Source: Pseudomonas mendocina (GTDB lineage: Bacteria > Pseudomonadota > Gammaproteobacteria > Pseudomonadales > Pseudomonadaceae). From it: 64,000 bases of DNA. Below, piece by piece: positions 55,907 through 64,000 of the stretch; the stretch's first letter is position 1; each line of letters begins with the position of its first letter. The stretch covers positions 3,658,001 to 3,722,000 of the forward strand of contig NZ_LR134290.1 in NCBI RefSeq assembly GCF_900636545.1. The letters run 5' to 3'. Both the position numbers and the translations under genes were made by a program. The notes beneath the pieces are model-generated. The model ran no database searches and had not been told where the DNA came from. It worked only from the letters and a program-made list of their open reading frames with translations.

Positions 55907-57319
55907 ATGTCGCCGCTCCAGCGCTGCCTGCTACCCTTTCTGGCCCTGACCCTGATCGCCTGCGAGCAGCAACCGAACTTCACGGCGGCAGAACCCGGCG
56001 AAGCCCTTTCCGCCGGCGCGGCCACGGTGCGCAAGTTCGATCACAACGCGTTCTCCCAGCCTTCGGCCAACCTGGCGCCGAGCCGGCGTCTGGACTTCTC
56101 GGTCGGCAACAGCTTCTTCCGCAACCCCTGGGTTCCGGCACCCGCCTCCACCACCGCGCGCGACGGTCTGGGCCCGCTGTTCAATACCAACGCCTGTCAG
56201 AACTGCCACCTCAAGGACGGTCGCGGCCATCCGCCCGAGCCGAATGCACTCAGCGCAGCCTCCATGCTGGTGCGCCTGTCCATCCCGGCCGGCCCCGAGC
56301 ATGCCGAGCAGCTGCAACGCCACGGCGTAGTCGCCGAGCCCACCTACGGCGCCCAGTTGCAGGACATGGCCAATCCCGGCGTGGCCCCGGAGGGCAAGGT
56401 GCGGGTGAACTACAGCAGCGTGCCGGTGCGTTTCGCCGACGGCACGCTGGTGGAGCTGCGCAAACCGCAACTGGAGATCACCCAGCTCGGTTACGGCGAC
56501 ATGCACCCGGACACCCTGTTCTCCACCCGCATCGCCCCGCCGATGATCGGCCTGGGCCTGCTCGAAGCCATTGCCGAGCAAGACATCCTAGCCGCAGCCG
56601 ACCCGGATGACGCCGATGGTGACGGCATCTCCGGACGCCCCAACATCGTCTGGGACCGCCAGCAGCAACGCAGCGTACTCGGCCGTTTCGGCTGGAAGGC
56701 TGGCCAGCCCAACCTCAATCAGCAGAATGCCGACGCCTTCGCCAATGACATGGGCCTGACCACCACGCTAATACCGCACGACAACTGCACCGCCGTACAG
56801 GCCGACTGCCTGGCCGCGCCCCATGGCGGCGAGCCGGAGGTCAGCGACAACATCCTCGCCAGCGTGCTGTTCTACAGCCGTAACCTCGGCGTGCCGGCGC
56901 GGCGCAACGTCGACGCCCCGCAAGTGCTCAAGGGCAAGAGCCTGTTCCACCAGGCCGGCTGCCAGAAGTGCCATACACCCAGCTTCACCACCTCGGCCGA
57001 TGCCGCCGAGCCGGAACTGGCCAATCAGTTGATCCGCCCCTACACCGACCTGCTCCTGCACGACATGGGCGAAGGTCTGGCCGATGGCCGCGAGGAGTTC
57101 CTCGCCAGCGGCCAGGAGTGGCGTACACCGCCACTGTGGGGTATCGGCCTGACCCAGGCGGTCAACGGCCACACCCAGTTTCTCCACGACGGTCGCGCAC
57201 GCAACCTGCTGGAAGCCATACTCTGGCACGGCGGCGAGGCCGAAGCGGCCAAGCAGCAGGTGCTGAAATTCGATGCCGATGAGCGAGCCGCGCTGCTCGC
57301 CTTCCTCAATTCCCTTTAA
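55907..57319 (+). CDS. Di-heme oxidoreductase lipoprotein (DUF1111 thiol-oxidoreductase family)
   Basis: 470 residues. Lipoprotein signal with Cys19 (LIACEQ). Two heme motifs: Cys97-Cys100-His101 (CQNCH) and CQKCH near 353, as in di-heme peroxidase-like DUF1111 proteins. Conserved NPWVPAPASTTARDGLGPLFN and ADPDDADGDGISGRPN. Works with imelysin-family proteins in proposed periplasmic iron handling; first gene of an operon with imelysin and DUF1513 genes. Confidence 0.9.
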   Translation: MSPLQRCLLPFLALTLIACEQQPNFTAAEPGEALSAGAATVRKFDHNAFSQPSANLAPSRRLDFSVGNSFFRNPWVPAPASTTARDGLGPLFNTNACQNCHLKDGRGHPPEPNALSAASMLVRLSIPAGPEHAEQLQRHGVVAEPTYGAQLQDMANPGVAPEGKVRVNYSSVPVRFADGTLVELRKPQLEITQLGYGDMHPDTLFSTRIAPPMIGLGLLEAIAEQDILAAADPDDADGDGISGRPNIVWDRQQQRSVLGRFGWKAGQPNLNQQNADAFANDMGLTTTLIPHDNCTAVQADCLAAPHGGEPEVSDNILASVLFYSRNLGVPARRNVDAPQVLKGKSLFHQAGCQKCHTPSFTTSADAAEPELANQLIRPYTDLLLHDMGEGLADGREEFLASGQEWRTPPLWGIGLTQAVNGHTQFLHDGRARNLLEAILWHGGEAEAAKQQVLKFDADERAALLAFLNSL

Positions 57320-57329
57320 GGAGCCCGAG

Positions 57330-58394
57330 ATGTTGCACAAGAGCCTGATCGCCTCCCTGCTCGGCCTGGCCCTGGTCGGCTGCGGCCAGCAGGATCAGAC
57401 CGCCAAGGTCACTGGCGCCCTCACCGACGGCGTGCTTCTGCCGGCCTATAACAGCTGGCAGGAAGCGGATCGCCAACTGGCCGAACGTGCTGCGGCCTTC
57501 TGCGCCGGCAACGCCGATCTGCCCGCCGCGCGCCAGGCCTTTCTCGGCGCTATGAGCGCCTGGTCGGCGCTGCAACCGCTGATGCTCGGCCCGCTGGCCG
57601 AGGGCAACCGCGCCTGGCAGGTACAGTTCTGGCCGGACAAGAAGAACCTGGTGCAGCGCCAGGTCGAGGCGCTGCTCAAGAGCAAACCGCAACTGACCCA
57701 GGCCGACCTGGCCAGCGCCAGTGTCGTGGTGCAGGGCCTGACCGCCTCCGAGTACGTGCTGTTCGACGCCGACATCGACCTGACCCAGGATGAGCAGAAA
57801 GCCCGTTACTGCCCATTGCTGCAGGCCATCGGTCAGCATCAGCAGGCCCTGGCCGCCGATATCGTGGCGCAATGGCAGGCTGACAAGAGCGGGATGGCCG
57901 CGCAGCTCAAGCAGTTCCCCAACGAGCGCTACGCCGATTCCAAGGAAGCGGTGGCTGAACTGCTGCGCGTTCAGGTCAGCGGCATCGACGGCCTGAAGAA
58001 GAAGCTCGGCGCGCCGCTCGGCCGCCAGACCAAGGGCATCCCCCAGCCCTACCAGGCCGAATCCTGGCGCAGCAGCGCCAGCCTGGCCAACCTCGGCTCG
58101 GCACTGGCCAGCGCGGAACTGCTCTGGCACGGCAATAACAAGGATGGTCTGCAATCGCTGCTGGGTAGTGACCAGGCCGAGTTGGCGCAACGCATCGACG
58201 CCGCCTACCTCGACACGCGCCAGCGTCTGGCCGCCTTCGACTTGCCGCTGACCGAACTGTTGGCCAGCGAAGCCGGCCGCAAGCAGCTGAACGAGCTGTA
58301 CGACAGCCTCAATCGCCTGCACCGCCTGCAGGAAAGCGAGCTGGCCAAGGCCCTCGGCGTACAGATCGGCTTCAACGCCCACGACGGGGACTGA
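57330..58394 (+). CDS. Imelysin-family lipoprotein
   Basis: 354 residues. Lipobox Cys18 (LVGC). Imelysin-like helical bundle with GLTASEYVLFDADIDL near 133-148, where the GxHxxE signature should be: the His position is Thr here. WFxPxK-type segment FWPDKKNLV near 95. Similar divergent imelysins accompany a canonical one in P. aeruginosa. Eleven bases after the di-heme gene; start at 57330 uses AAGGAG. Confidence 0.88.
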   Translation: MLHKSLIASLLGLALVGCGQQDQTAKVTGALTDGVLLPAYNSWQEADRQLAERAAAFCAGNADLPAARQAFLGAMSAWSALQPLMLGPLAEGNRAWQVQFWPDKKNLVQRQVEALLKSKPQLTQADLASASVVVQGLTASEYVLFDADIDLTQDEQKARYCPLLQAIGQHQQALAADIVAQWQADKSGMAAQLKQFPNERYADSKEAVAELLRVQVSGIDGLKKKLGAPLGRQTKGIPQPYQAESWRSSASLANLGSALASAELLWHGNNKDGLQSLLGSDQAELAQRIDAAYLDTRQRLAAFDLPLTELLASEAGRKQLNELYDSLNRLHRLQESELAKALGVQIGFNAHDGD

Positions 58395-58397
58395 CGG

Positions 58398-59501
58398 ATG
58401 CAACGCAGAACCTTCCTCGGCCTCAGTGCTGCAGCGGCCAGCCTGGCGGCTGCGGGCGCATTCGGCGGCTGGACGCTGTTCGGCCCCTCGGGGCAACCGC
58501 TGCTGCTGTCGGCCCGTGACGATGCCGATGGCAAGCACTATGCGGTCGGTTATCGCCTGGACGGTCAGCGCGCCTTCGCCACCGCGGTGAACGAACGCTG
58601 CCACGATGTGGTGCCGCACCCTACCTTGCCGCTGGCACTGTTCGTCGGCCGCCGCCCGAGCACCGAGAGCTACCTGATCGACACCCGCGACGGCCGCCTG
58701 CTGCAAACGCTCAGCTCGCCATCCGGGCGCCACTTCAACGGCCACGCGGTGTTCCACCAGGGCGGCGACTGGCTGTACACCACCGAGAACGACACCACCG
58801 AACCCGGCCGCGGCGTCCTCGGCGTCTATCGCCTGGACGCTGAGCGACTGCAACGCGACGGCGAACACGGCACACACGGCGTTGGCCCGCACCAACTGCT
58901 GTGGATGCCCGATGGCGAAACCCTGGTGGTGGCCAATGGCGGCATCCGCACCGAAGCGGAAAGCCGCGTCGACATGAACCTCGATGCCATGCAGGCCAGC
59001 CTGGTGCTGATGCAGCGCGACGGCAGCCTGGTCAGCCAGGAGTATCTGGCCGACCAGCGCAACAGCATCCGTCACCTGGCCGTGGCCCGCGACGGTACCG
59101 TGGTCAGCGGTCAGCAGTACATGGGCGACATGCACGATGCCGTACCGCTGCTGGCGATCAAGCGCCCCGGCCAGCCTTACCAGCCCTTCGCCCTCGGCGA
59201 GGCGCAGCGTACGGCCATGAACCAGTACACCGCCAGCGTGGCCATCCACGACGAGCTGCGCCTGCTGGCGATGACCGCACCGCGCGGCAACCGTTTCTTC
59301 ATCTGGGACCTGGACAGCGCCGAAGTGCGCCTCGACGTGCCGCTGCCTGACTGCGCAGGCGTCGGCGCGGTGGCCGATGGCTTCGTCGTCACTTCCGGCC
59401 AGGGCCGTTGCCGCCTGTACGATTGCCGCGGCGCGCGCATCGTCACCAGCGCCCTGCAGCTACCGGCCGGCCTGTGGGACAACCACCTGCGCCTGGCCTG
59501 A
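58398..59501 (+). CDS. Tat-exported DUF1513 beta-propeller protein
   Basis: 367 residues. Twin-arginine signal MQRRTFLGLSAAAASLAAAG, then seven-bladed propeller-like repeats (GRHFNGHAVFHQGGDWLYTTEN near 114-135; GVGPHQLLWMPDGETLVVANGGI near 160-182). DUF1513 proteins always seem to accompany imelysin and DUF1111 genes. Starts 4 bases after the imelysin stop. Exact function unknown. Confidence 0.9.
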   Translation: MQRRTFLGLSAAAASLAAAGAFGGWTLFGPSGQPLLLSARDDADGKHYAVGYRLDGQRAFATAVNERCHDVVPHPTLPLALFVGRRPSTESYLIDTRDGRLLQTLSSPSGRHFNGHAVFHQGGDWLYTTENDTTEPGRGVLGVYRLDAERLQRDGEHGTHGVGPHQLLWMPDGETLVVANGGIRTEAESRVDMNLDAMQASLVLMQRDGSLVSQEYLADQRNSIRHLAVARDGTVVSGQQYMGDMHDAVPLLAIKRPGQPYQPFALGEAQRTAMNQYTASVAIHDELRLLAMTAPRGNRFFIWDLDSAEVRLDVPLPDCAGVGAVADGFVVTSGQGRCRLYDCRGARIVTSALQLPAGLWDNHLRLA

Positions 59502-59508
59502 GCCGGGC

Positions 59509-60534
59509 TCAGGCACTACCGCGCTCGATCAGCTCGAAGCCCACATCCATTCGCAGCGGCTGGCGCGCAGCCGCCGGCTCGGCAATACGCGCCAGCAGCG
59601 CTTCGGCAATGGCGCAGCCGATACGCGGCCCGTCCACCCGCACGGTGGAAAGCGGCGGATGGGTATGCGCCGCGCTGGAAAGGTCGCCAAAGCCCATCAC
59701 TGCCAGATCCTCGGGGATACGCAAGCCACGGCTCAGCGCCTCGGCCATCACCCCTTGCGCCACCGTATCGGAACTGCACACCACCACCTCACCGGCAGCG
59801 CCGTCCTGCAGCAGGCGCGCCAGCCCCTCGCGACCAACCGCGAGCGTCGCCGGTGCAGGCAGAATCTGCGCCGCCACCGGTGCAGCCACGTGCTCCTGCA
59901 GCGCCGCAACCAGGCTGCGATAGCGACGCAAGCCACGCGGATCATCGATACCTACCGCCGACACCCGGCGGTAGCCCTTGCCGAGCAGGTAGCGCGCCAC
60001 CGCCTGACCGACGGCCTCGTGCGAGAAGCCGACCAGCATGTCCACCGGGTGCTCGCACAGGTCCCAGGCCTCGACCAGCGGGATACCGACCCGCGCGAGG
60101 CGCTCGCGGCTCGCCTGGGTGTGCTCGGTACCGGTCAGCACGATGCCGTCCGGGCGCCGCCCCAGCACCGCTTCGAGCAAGGCTTCCTCCTGCTCCGGGC
60201 GATAGCCGGTCAGGCCCAGCAGGGTCTGATAGCCGGCTGCAGCCAGGCGGTCGGTCAGTGCCTGCACGGTGTCGGCGAAAATCGAGTTGGCGATGGTCGG
60301 CAGGAAAATCGCCACCAGCCGACTACGACTGGATGCCAGAGAGCCCGCGGCGAGGTTGGGTACATAGCCCGTCGCCCGCACCGCCTCCAGCACGCGCTTG
60401 CGAGTCGCATCGGTCACCACCTCGGGACGGCCGAGCGCGCGCGATACGGTAATCGGCGACACCCCCGCCACCCTGGCGACATCGATCAGCGTCGGTGCCG
60501 CACTGCTGCGAATACCGGCAGGTTTCCTGCCCAT
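59509..60534 (-). CDS. LacI-family transcriptional regulator
   Basis: 341 residues. HTH and hinge at about 14-66 (PTLIDVARVAGVSPITVSRALGRPEVVTDATRKRV) and a periplasmic-binding-like sugar-acid domain (GxxxxxRPDGIVLTG, FSHEAVGQAVARYLLGKGYRRV). GntR/gluconate-repressor style. Divergent from uronate dehydrogenase, with two matching operators in between, so it is likely the repressor of the uronate genes and of itself. Confidence 0.92.
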   Translation of the reverse strand: MGRKPAGIRSSAAPTLIDVARVAGVSPITVSRALGRPEVVTDATRKRVLEAVRATGYVPNLAAGSLASSRSRLVAIFLPTIANSIFADTVQALTDRLAAAGYQTLLGLTGYRPEQEEALLEAVLGRRPDGIVLTGTEHTQASRERLARVGIPLVEAWDLCEHPVDMLVGFSHEAVGQAVARYLLGKGYRRVSAVGIDDPRGLRRYRSLVAALQEHVAAPVAAQILPAPATLAVGREGLARLLQDGAAGEVVVCSSDTVAQGVMAEALSRGLRIPEDLAVMGFGDLSSAAHTHPPLSTVRVDGPRIGCAIAEALLARIAEPAAARQPLRMDVGFELIERGSA

Positions 60535-60587
60535 GTCACGCCTCCAGTCACTCGAGCGCCTTGCCGCGCCAGGCTTATCTACCTATC

Positions 60588-60607
60588 GAGATACGTTGTC
60601 ATACAAC
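60588..60607. promoter_or_regulatory. LacI operator near its own gene
   Basis: GAGATACGTTGTCATACAAC matches 15 of 20 positions of the reverse complement of the palindrome before udh. Lies 54-73 bp before the regulator start: likely self-control. Confidence 0.7.
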
Positions 60608-60812
60608 TTTAGTCAAAGACGCCGAAATGATGATGCCCCGGCATCCGCTCAGAGCCACCGCCCCGCCTTGTGAATATTTCGCCCGAGCGGGATAAAGTGC
60701 CGTAATAGAGCCATTCATTCTAAATTTAAGTTGGCCCGCCACCGCTATTTACAGCAAGTGACGAGCCAAACGACAGCCGAATCGGAGCCCTCAATTTTCC
60801 CCCACTGTCACG

Positions 60813-60841
60813 TTGACATTGCTCGGGCGGGTGCTGATAAT
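60813..60841 (+). promoter_or_regulatory. Sigma-70 promoter of udh operon
   Basis: TTGACA at 60813-60818 and GATAAT at 60836-60841 with a 17-base spacer, near-perfect consensus. The operator begins 8 bases after the -10 hexamer. Confidence 0.82.
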
Positions 60842-60848
60842 CGATTCA

Positions 60849-60868
60849 AGTCATACGACAACGTATGA
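60849..60868. promoter_or_regulatory. LacI operator over udh transcription start
   Basis: GTCATACG-ACAA-CGTATGAC, perfect 8-base dyad, centred just after the expected start of transcription, the usual place for a LacI roadblock. Confidence 0.82.
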
Positions 60869-60908
60869 CAAACCAATAACAACAAGCAACAAGAGTCCAG
60901 GCCCCGCC

Positions 60909-61736
60909 ATGACCACGACCTCCAGCGAACTGCGCCCCTTCAATCGCCTGCTGCTGACCGGCGCCGCCGGCGGACTGGGCAAGGTACTGCGCGAACGCCT
61001 GCGCCCCTACACGAACATCCTGCGCCTGTCCGACATCGGCGAAATGGCCCCTGCTGCCGGCCCCCATGAAGAAGTGGTGCGCTGCGACCTGGCAGACAAG
61101 GCCGCGGTGCATCAACTGGTCGAAGGCGTCGACGCCATCCTGCACTTTGGTGGCGTCTCGGTCGAGCGCCCTTTCGAAGAAATCCTCGGCGCCAACATCT
61201 GTGGCGTGTTCCACGTCTATGAAGCGGCCCGTCGCCATGGCGTGAAACGCGTGGTGTTCGCCAGCTCCAACCATGTCATCGGCTTCTACAAGCAAGACCA
61301 ACACCTCGACGCCAACAGCCTGCGTCGCCCGGATGGCTATTACGGCCTGTCCAAGTCCTATGGCGAAGACATGGCCAGCTTCTATTTCGATCGCTACGGC
61401 ATCGAGACCGTCAGCATCCGCATCGGCTCCTCGTTCCCCGAGCCAGCCAACCGCCGCATGATGAGCACCTGGTTGAGCTACGACGACCTCACCCACCTGC
61501 TCGAACGCTGCCTGTACGCCCCGAACGTAGGCCACACCGTGGTCTATGGCATGTCGAACAACCGCGAGGTGTGGTGGGACAACAGCCAGGCCGCGCACCT
61601 GGGCTTCAAGCCCAAGGACAGCTCGGAAATGTTTCGCGACAAGGTCGAAGCGCAGCCGATGCCGGCCGCTGACGACCCAGCACGTATTTACCAGGGCGGC
61701 GCCTTCGTTGCAGCCGGCCCGTTCGGCGACGACTGA
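60909..61736 (+). CDS. udh: Uronate dehydrogenase
   Basis: 275 residues. NAD-binding TGAAGGLG near 17-24, LHFGGVSVERPFEEIL near 76-91, and catalytic YYGLSKSYGED near 137-147, with the Udh-type SSNHVIGFY before it. Oxidises galacturonate or glucuronate to the aldarolactone (EC 1.1.1.203). First gene of an operon with a lactonase and TRAP transporter. Start at 60909. Confidence 0.93.
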   Translation: MTTTSSELRPFNRLLLTGAAGGLGKVLRERLRPYTNILRLSDIGEMAPAAGPHEEVVRCDLADKAAVHQLVEGVDAILHFGGVSVERPFEEILGANICGVFHVYEAARRHGVKRVVFASSNHVIGFYKQDQHLDANSLRRPDGYYGLSKSYGEDMASFYFDRYGIETVSIRIGSSFPEPANRRMMSTWLSYDDLTHLLERCLYAPNVGHTVVYGMSNNREVWWDNSQAAHLGFKPKDSSEMFRDKVEAQPMPAADDPARIYQGGAFVAAGPFGDD

Positions 61737-61785
61737 AGCATCACCTCGCCGCCCAAGCCATAACAACAACTAGAGCGCCCCTGCC

Positions 61786-62661
61786 ATGACAGCCGAACTG
61801 ATTGTCGATGCGCGCAACGCCACGGGCGAAAGCCCGGTTTGGAACACAGCCGAGCAGGCCCTTTACTGGGCCGACATTCCTGCCGGACGCCTGTATCGCT
61901 GGTCTGCCGCCACTGGCCAGACGCAAAGCTGGCAGGCCGAGGAAATGCTCGCCTGCATCGCCATGCATCCGGCTGGCGGCTGGCTCGCCGGCATGCAGAG
62001 CGGCATCTTCCACCTGCGCCTGCAGGACGACGGCAAGGTACAGGGTGAACGCCTGGCAACCGTCGAACACGCCCGCCCGGAAATGCGCTTCAACGATGGC
62101 CGCTGCGACCGTCAGGGCCGTTTCTGGGCCGGCACCATGCTGCTGGACATGGCCCAGGGCGCACGCGTCGGGGCGCTGTATCGCTACGACGGCCAGCTGC
62201 GACAGGTACTCGATGACTTCATCGTGCCCAACGGCCTGGCCTTCAGCCCCGATGGCCGCACCCTGTACCTCTCCGACTCGCACCCGACCGTGCAGAGCGT
62301 CTGGGCCTTCGACTACGACACCGACAGCGGTACGCCGCACAACCGTCGCCTGTTCATCGACATGAAGCAGCATCCAGGCCGCCCCGACGGCGCCGCGATG
62401 GATGTCGACGGCTGCTACTGGATCTGCGGCAACGACGCAGGCCTGATCCATCGCTTCACCCCGGATGGCCGCCTCGACCGTTCGCTGGCCGTGCCGGTGA
62501 AGAAGCCCGCCATGTGCGCTTTCGGCGGCGCCAATCTGGACACCCTGTTCGTCACCTCGATCCGCCCCGGCGGCGACCTCTCCGACCAGCCACTGGCCGG
62601 CGGCGTTTTCGCCCTGCAGGCGGGCGTATGCGGTATCGAGGAGCCTGCCTTCAAACCCTGA
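61786..62661 (+). CDS. SMP-30/gluconolactonase-family lactonase
   Basis: 291 residues, six-bladed propeller with metal-ligand positions in NATGESPVWN (Glu15), EMRFNDGRCDRQGRFWAGTM and IVPNGLAFSPDGRTLYLSDS (Asp), typical of regucalcin-like lactonases. Between udh and a TRAP transporter it is likely to open the aldarolactone made by Udh. Confidence 0.9.
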   Translation: MTAELIVDARNATGESPVWNTAEQALYWADIPAGRLYRWSAATGQTQSWQAEEMLACIAMHPAGGWLAGMQSGIFHLRLQDDGKVQGERLATVEHARPEMRFNDGRCDRQGRFWAGTMLLDMAQGARVGALYRYDGQLRQVLDDFIVPNGLAFSPDGRTLYLSDSHPTVQSVWAFDYDTDSGTPHNRRLFIDMKQHPGRPDGAAMDVDGCYWICGNDAGLIHRFTPDGRLDRSLAVPVKKPAMCAFGGANLDTLFVTSIRPGGDLSDQPLAGGVFALQAGVCGIEEPAFKP

Positions 62662-62737
62662 TCCGATTCACCCCGGGCCGTTCGCGGCACCGGACTGCAC
62701 TGCTGTTCACCAACAACAACAAGACGGAGCTTTCCGC

Positions 62738-63712
62738 ATGAACCTCAAACGCAAGTTGCTTCTCGCCACACTTCCTTTAGCGCTCGGTCTGTCTTCCTTC
62801 GTACAGGCCGAGACGACCCTGAAGATTGCTGAAATCCACCCTGCCGGCTACCCGACCGTAGTCGCCATGGAGCACCTCGGCAAGAAACTGGAAGCCGCCA
62901 CCAATGGTGAAATCAAGTCCCGCATGTTCGCAGGCGGTGTGCTGGGTTCCGAGAAGGAAGTGATCGAACAGACCCAGATCGGCGCCGTCCAGCTGACCCG
63001 CGTCAGCCTCGGCTCGGTTGGCCCGGTGGTGCCTGCCACCAACGTCTTCAACATGCCCTTCGTGTTCCGCGATATCGAACACATGCGCAAGGTAGTCGAC
63101 GGCGAAATCGGTCAGGAAATCCTCGACGCCATCACCAATTCCGACTTCAACATGGTTGGCCTGGCCTGGATGGAAGCCGGTAGCCGCAGCCTCTACACCA
63201 AGAAGCCGGTACGCAAGCTGGAAGACCTCAAGGGCATGAAGATCCGCGTGATCGGCAACCCGCTGTTCATCGACACCCTCAACGCCATGGGCGCCAATGG
63301 CATCGCCATGGACACCGGTGAAATCTTCAGCGCCCTGCAAAGCGGTGTGATCGACGGCGCCGAGAACAACTCGCCGACCCTGCTCGAGCACAACCACTTC
63401 CGTGCGGCCAAGTACTACACCCAGACCCATCACCTGATCCTCCCCGAGCCGCTGCTGATGTCCAAGACCACCTGGGAGAAGCTCACCCCCGAGCAGCAGG
63501 CCCTGGTCAAGAAGCTGGCCAAAGAGGCCCAGCTGGAAGAGCGCGACCTGTGGGTTGCCAAGGAAAAGGCCAGCGACGAGAAGCTCAAGGCTGAAGGCGT
63601 CGAGTTCATCGAAGTCGACACCAAGCCCTTCTACGACGCTACCGCCCCGGTACGTGAGAAGTACGGCGCGCAGTTCGCCGATCTGATCAAGCGCATCGAA
63701 GCCGTTCAGTAA
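62738..63712 (+). CDS. TRAP transporter substrate-binding protein DctP
   Basis: 324 residues. Signal peptide ending near AQAET (residue 26), then the TRAP receptor fold (LKIAEIHPAGYPTVVAMEHLGKKLE; MKIRVIGNPLFIDTLNAMGANG with the substrate-binding Arg; GVIDGAENN). With the udh context, likely uptake of a uronate or aldarate. GACGGAG before the start. Confidence 0.93.
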   Translation: MNLKRKLLLATLPLALGLSSFVQAETTLKIAEIHPAGYPTVVAMEHLGKKLEAATNGEIKSRMFAGGVLGSEKEVIEQTQIGAVQLTRVSLGSVGPVVPATNVFNMPFVFRDIEHMRKVVDGEIGQEILDAITNSDFNMVGLAWMEAGSRSLYTKKPVRKLEDLKGMKIRVIGNPLFIDTLNAMGANGIAMDTGEIFSALQSGVIDGAENNSPTLLEHNHFRAAKYYTQTHHLILPEPLLMSKTTWEKLTPEQQALVKKLAKEAQLEERDLWVAKEKASDEKLKAEGVEFIEVDTKPFYDATAPVREKYGAQFADLIKRIEAVQ

Positions 63713-63772
63713 TCCACGCGCAAGCGCGCGGCGCCGGCAACCCTGCCCGCGCCGCGCCACCGGTGAAGTCTC

Positions 63773-64000
63773 ATGAAAAACCTGGTTCTGGGCGTCAATG
63801 ACGTCATCTACCGTGCCTGTATCACCACCGCTGGCCTGGCGATCGTGATCATGGCCCTGATCATCCCCTGGGGCGTGTTCAGCCGTTACGCACTCGGTCA
63901 GGGCCTGGGCTGGCCCGAACCCATCGCCATCCTGTTGATGGTGCTGTTCACCTTCGTCGGCGCCGCAGCCAGCTACCGCGCCGGTGCGCACATGGCCGTA
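63773..64000 (+). CDS. TRAP transporter small permease DctQ (partial, cut by window end)
   Basis: 76 codons visible from ATG at 63773. First helix about 15-35 (ACITTAGLAIVIMALIIPWG), FSRYALGQGLGWPEPIAILLMVLFTFVGAAASYRAG as in DctQ. GTGAAG upstream is a weak ribosome site. The DctM large permease should follow beyond the window. Confidence 0.88.
   Translation, partial: MKNLVLGVNDVIYRACITTAGLAIVIMALIIPWGVFSRYALGQGLGWPEPIAILLMVLFTFVGAAASYRAGAHMAV

Larger units (their letters stand above)
60535..60908. other. Divergent control region lacI-type gene / udh
   Basis: 374 bp without a gene, holding one operator near each gene and a strong promoter for udh. 60610-60810 shows nothing else recognisable. 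Confidence 0.7.

Noticed and set aside
57306..59249. 647-codon minus-strand frame under the imelysin and DUF1513 genes
   Set aside because: Runs across two real genes with clear motifs on the other strand; composition is that of a shadow frame.

Overview
The window is a high-GC stretch of a Pseudomonas-type gammaproteobacterial chromosome. This rests on gene content: a short LOV photoreceptor nearly identical in layout to Pseudomonas PpSB-LOV, the folM-folE-folX cluster, HopJ and DUF1244 genes, several FecI/FecR/TonB-receptor iron systems, PiuC, the imelysin/di-heme/DUF1513 cluster and many chemoreceptors. No rRNA, tRNA, CRISPR array, prophage or intact insertion sequence was seen. A closer species assignment is not possible from the sequence alone.

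Layout. 0-6 kb: a four-gene cassette (acyl-adenylating enzyme, heme-oxygenase-like metal oxygenase of the TenA fold, SDR reductase, TPR protein) followed by a QseBC-like two-component system and a 30-codon small gene. 6-11.4 kb: minus-strand housekeeping and accessory genes (RHH protein, DJ-1/PfpI protein, lipoprotein, SDR, a low-complexity exported protein, and a Tat protein/hydrolase/class II aldolase operon). 11.4-12.1 kb: a gene graveyard with a chemoreceptor remnant joined to an LrgB-like tail. 12.1-15 kb: amidohydrolase plus YdcZ-type transporter with a divergent LysR. 15.3-20.9 kb: a light-response block (flavodoxin, short LOV protein, PilZ-like protein, class II LitR/MerR regulator, ABM-domain membrane protein, folM-folE-folX), with repeats resembling the PplR/LitR operator upstream of the pterin genes. 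21-23.5 kb: DUF1244, HopJ, a glycolipid-binding-domain protein and AzlCD. 24-30.4 kb: three chemoreceptors with three different sensor modules.

30.5-34.4 kb: a FecI-FecR-TonB receptor iron system whose receptor gene carries a frameshift. 34.5 kb and 42.4 kb: two copies of a roughly 140-bp hairpin element with compensating arm changes. 34.6-44.1 kb: a GNAT protein, a thioesterase, a GlxA-type regulator and a minus-strand lipid-type operon (CrtI-like oxidoreductase, 2Fe-2S flavin reductase, acyl-CoA ligase, YheT-like hydrolase), then an enoyl-CoA hydratase and divergent TetR; TetR-type palindromes occur at both promoters. 44.1-52.4 kb: a TonB receptor/PiuC/ABC iron-siderophore operon with a divergent two-component system. 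52.9-54.9 kb: an HBM-type chemoreceptor. 55-59.5 kb: an SH3-SH3-cysteine-peptidase-like protein and a di-heme/imelysin/DUF1513 operon. 59.5-64 kb: a LacI regulator and a divergent uronate dehydrogenase/lactonase/TRAP operon, cut by the window end.

The strongest leads for something undescribed are the TenA-fold oxygenase cassette at the left end, the TetR-controlled CrtI/ferredoxin-reductase/FadD operon, and the covarying hairpin element.
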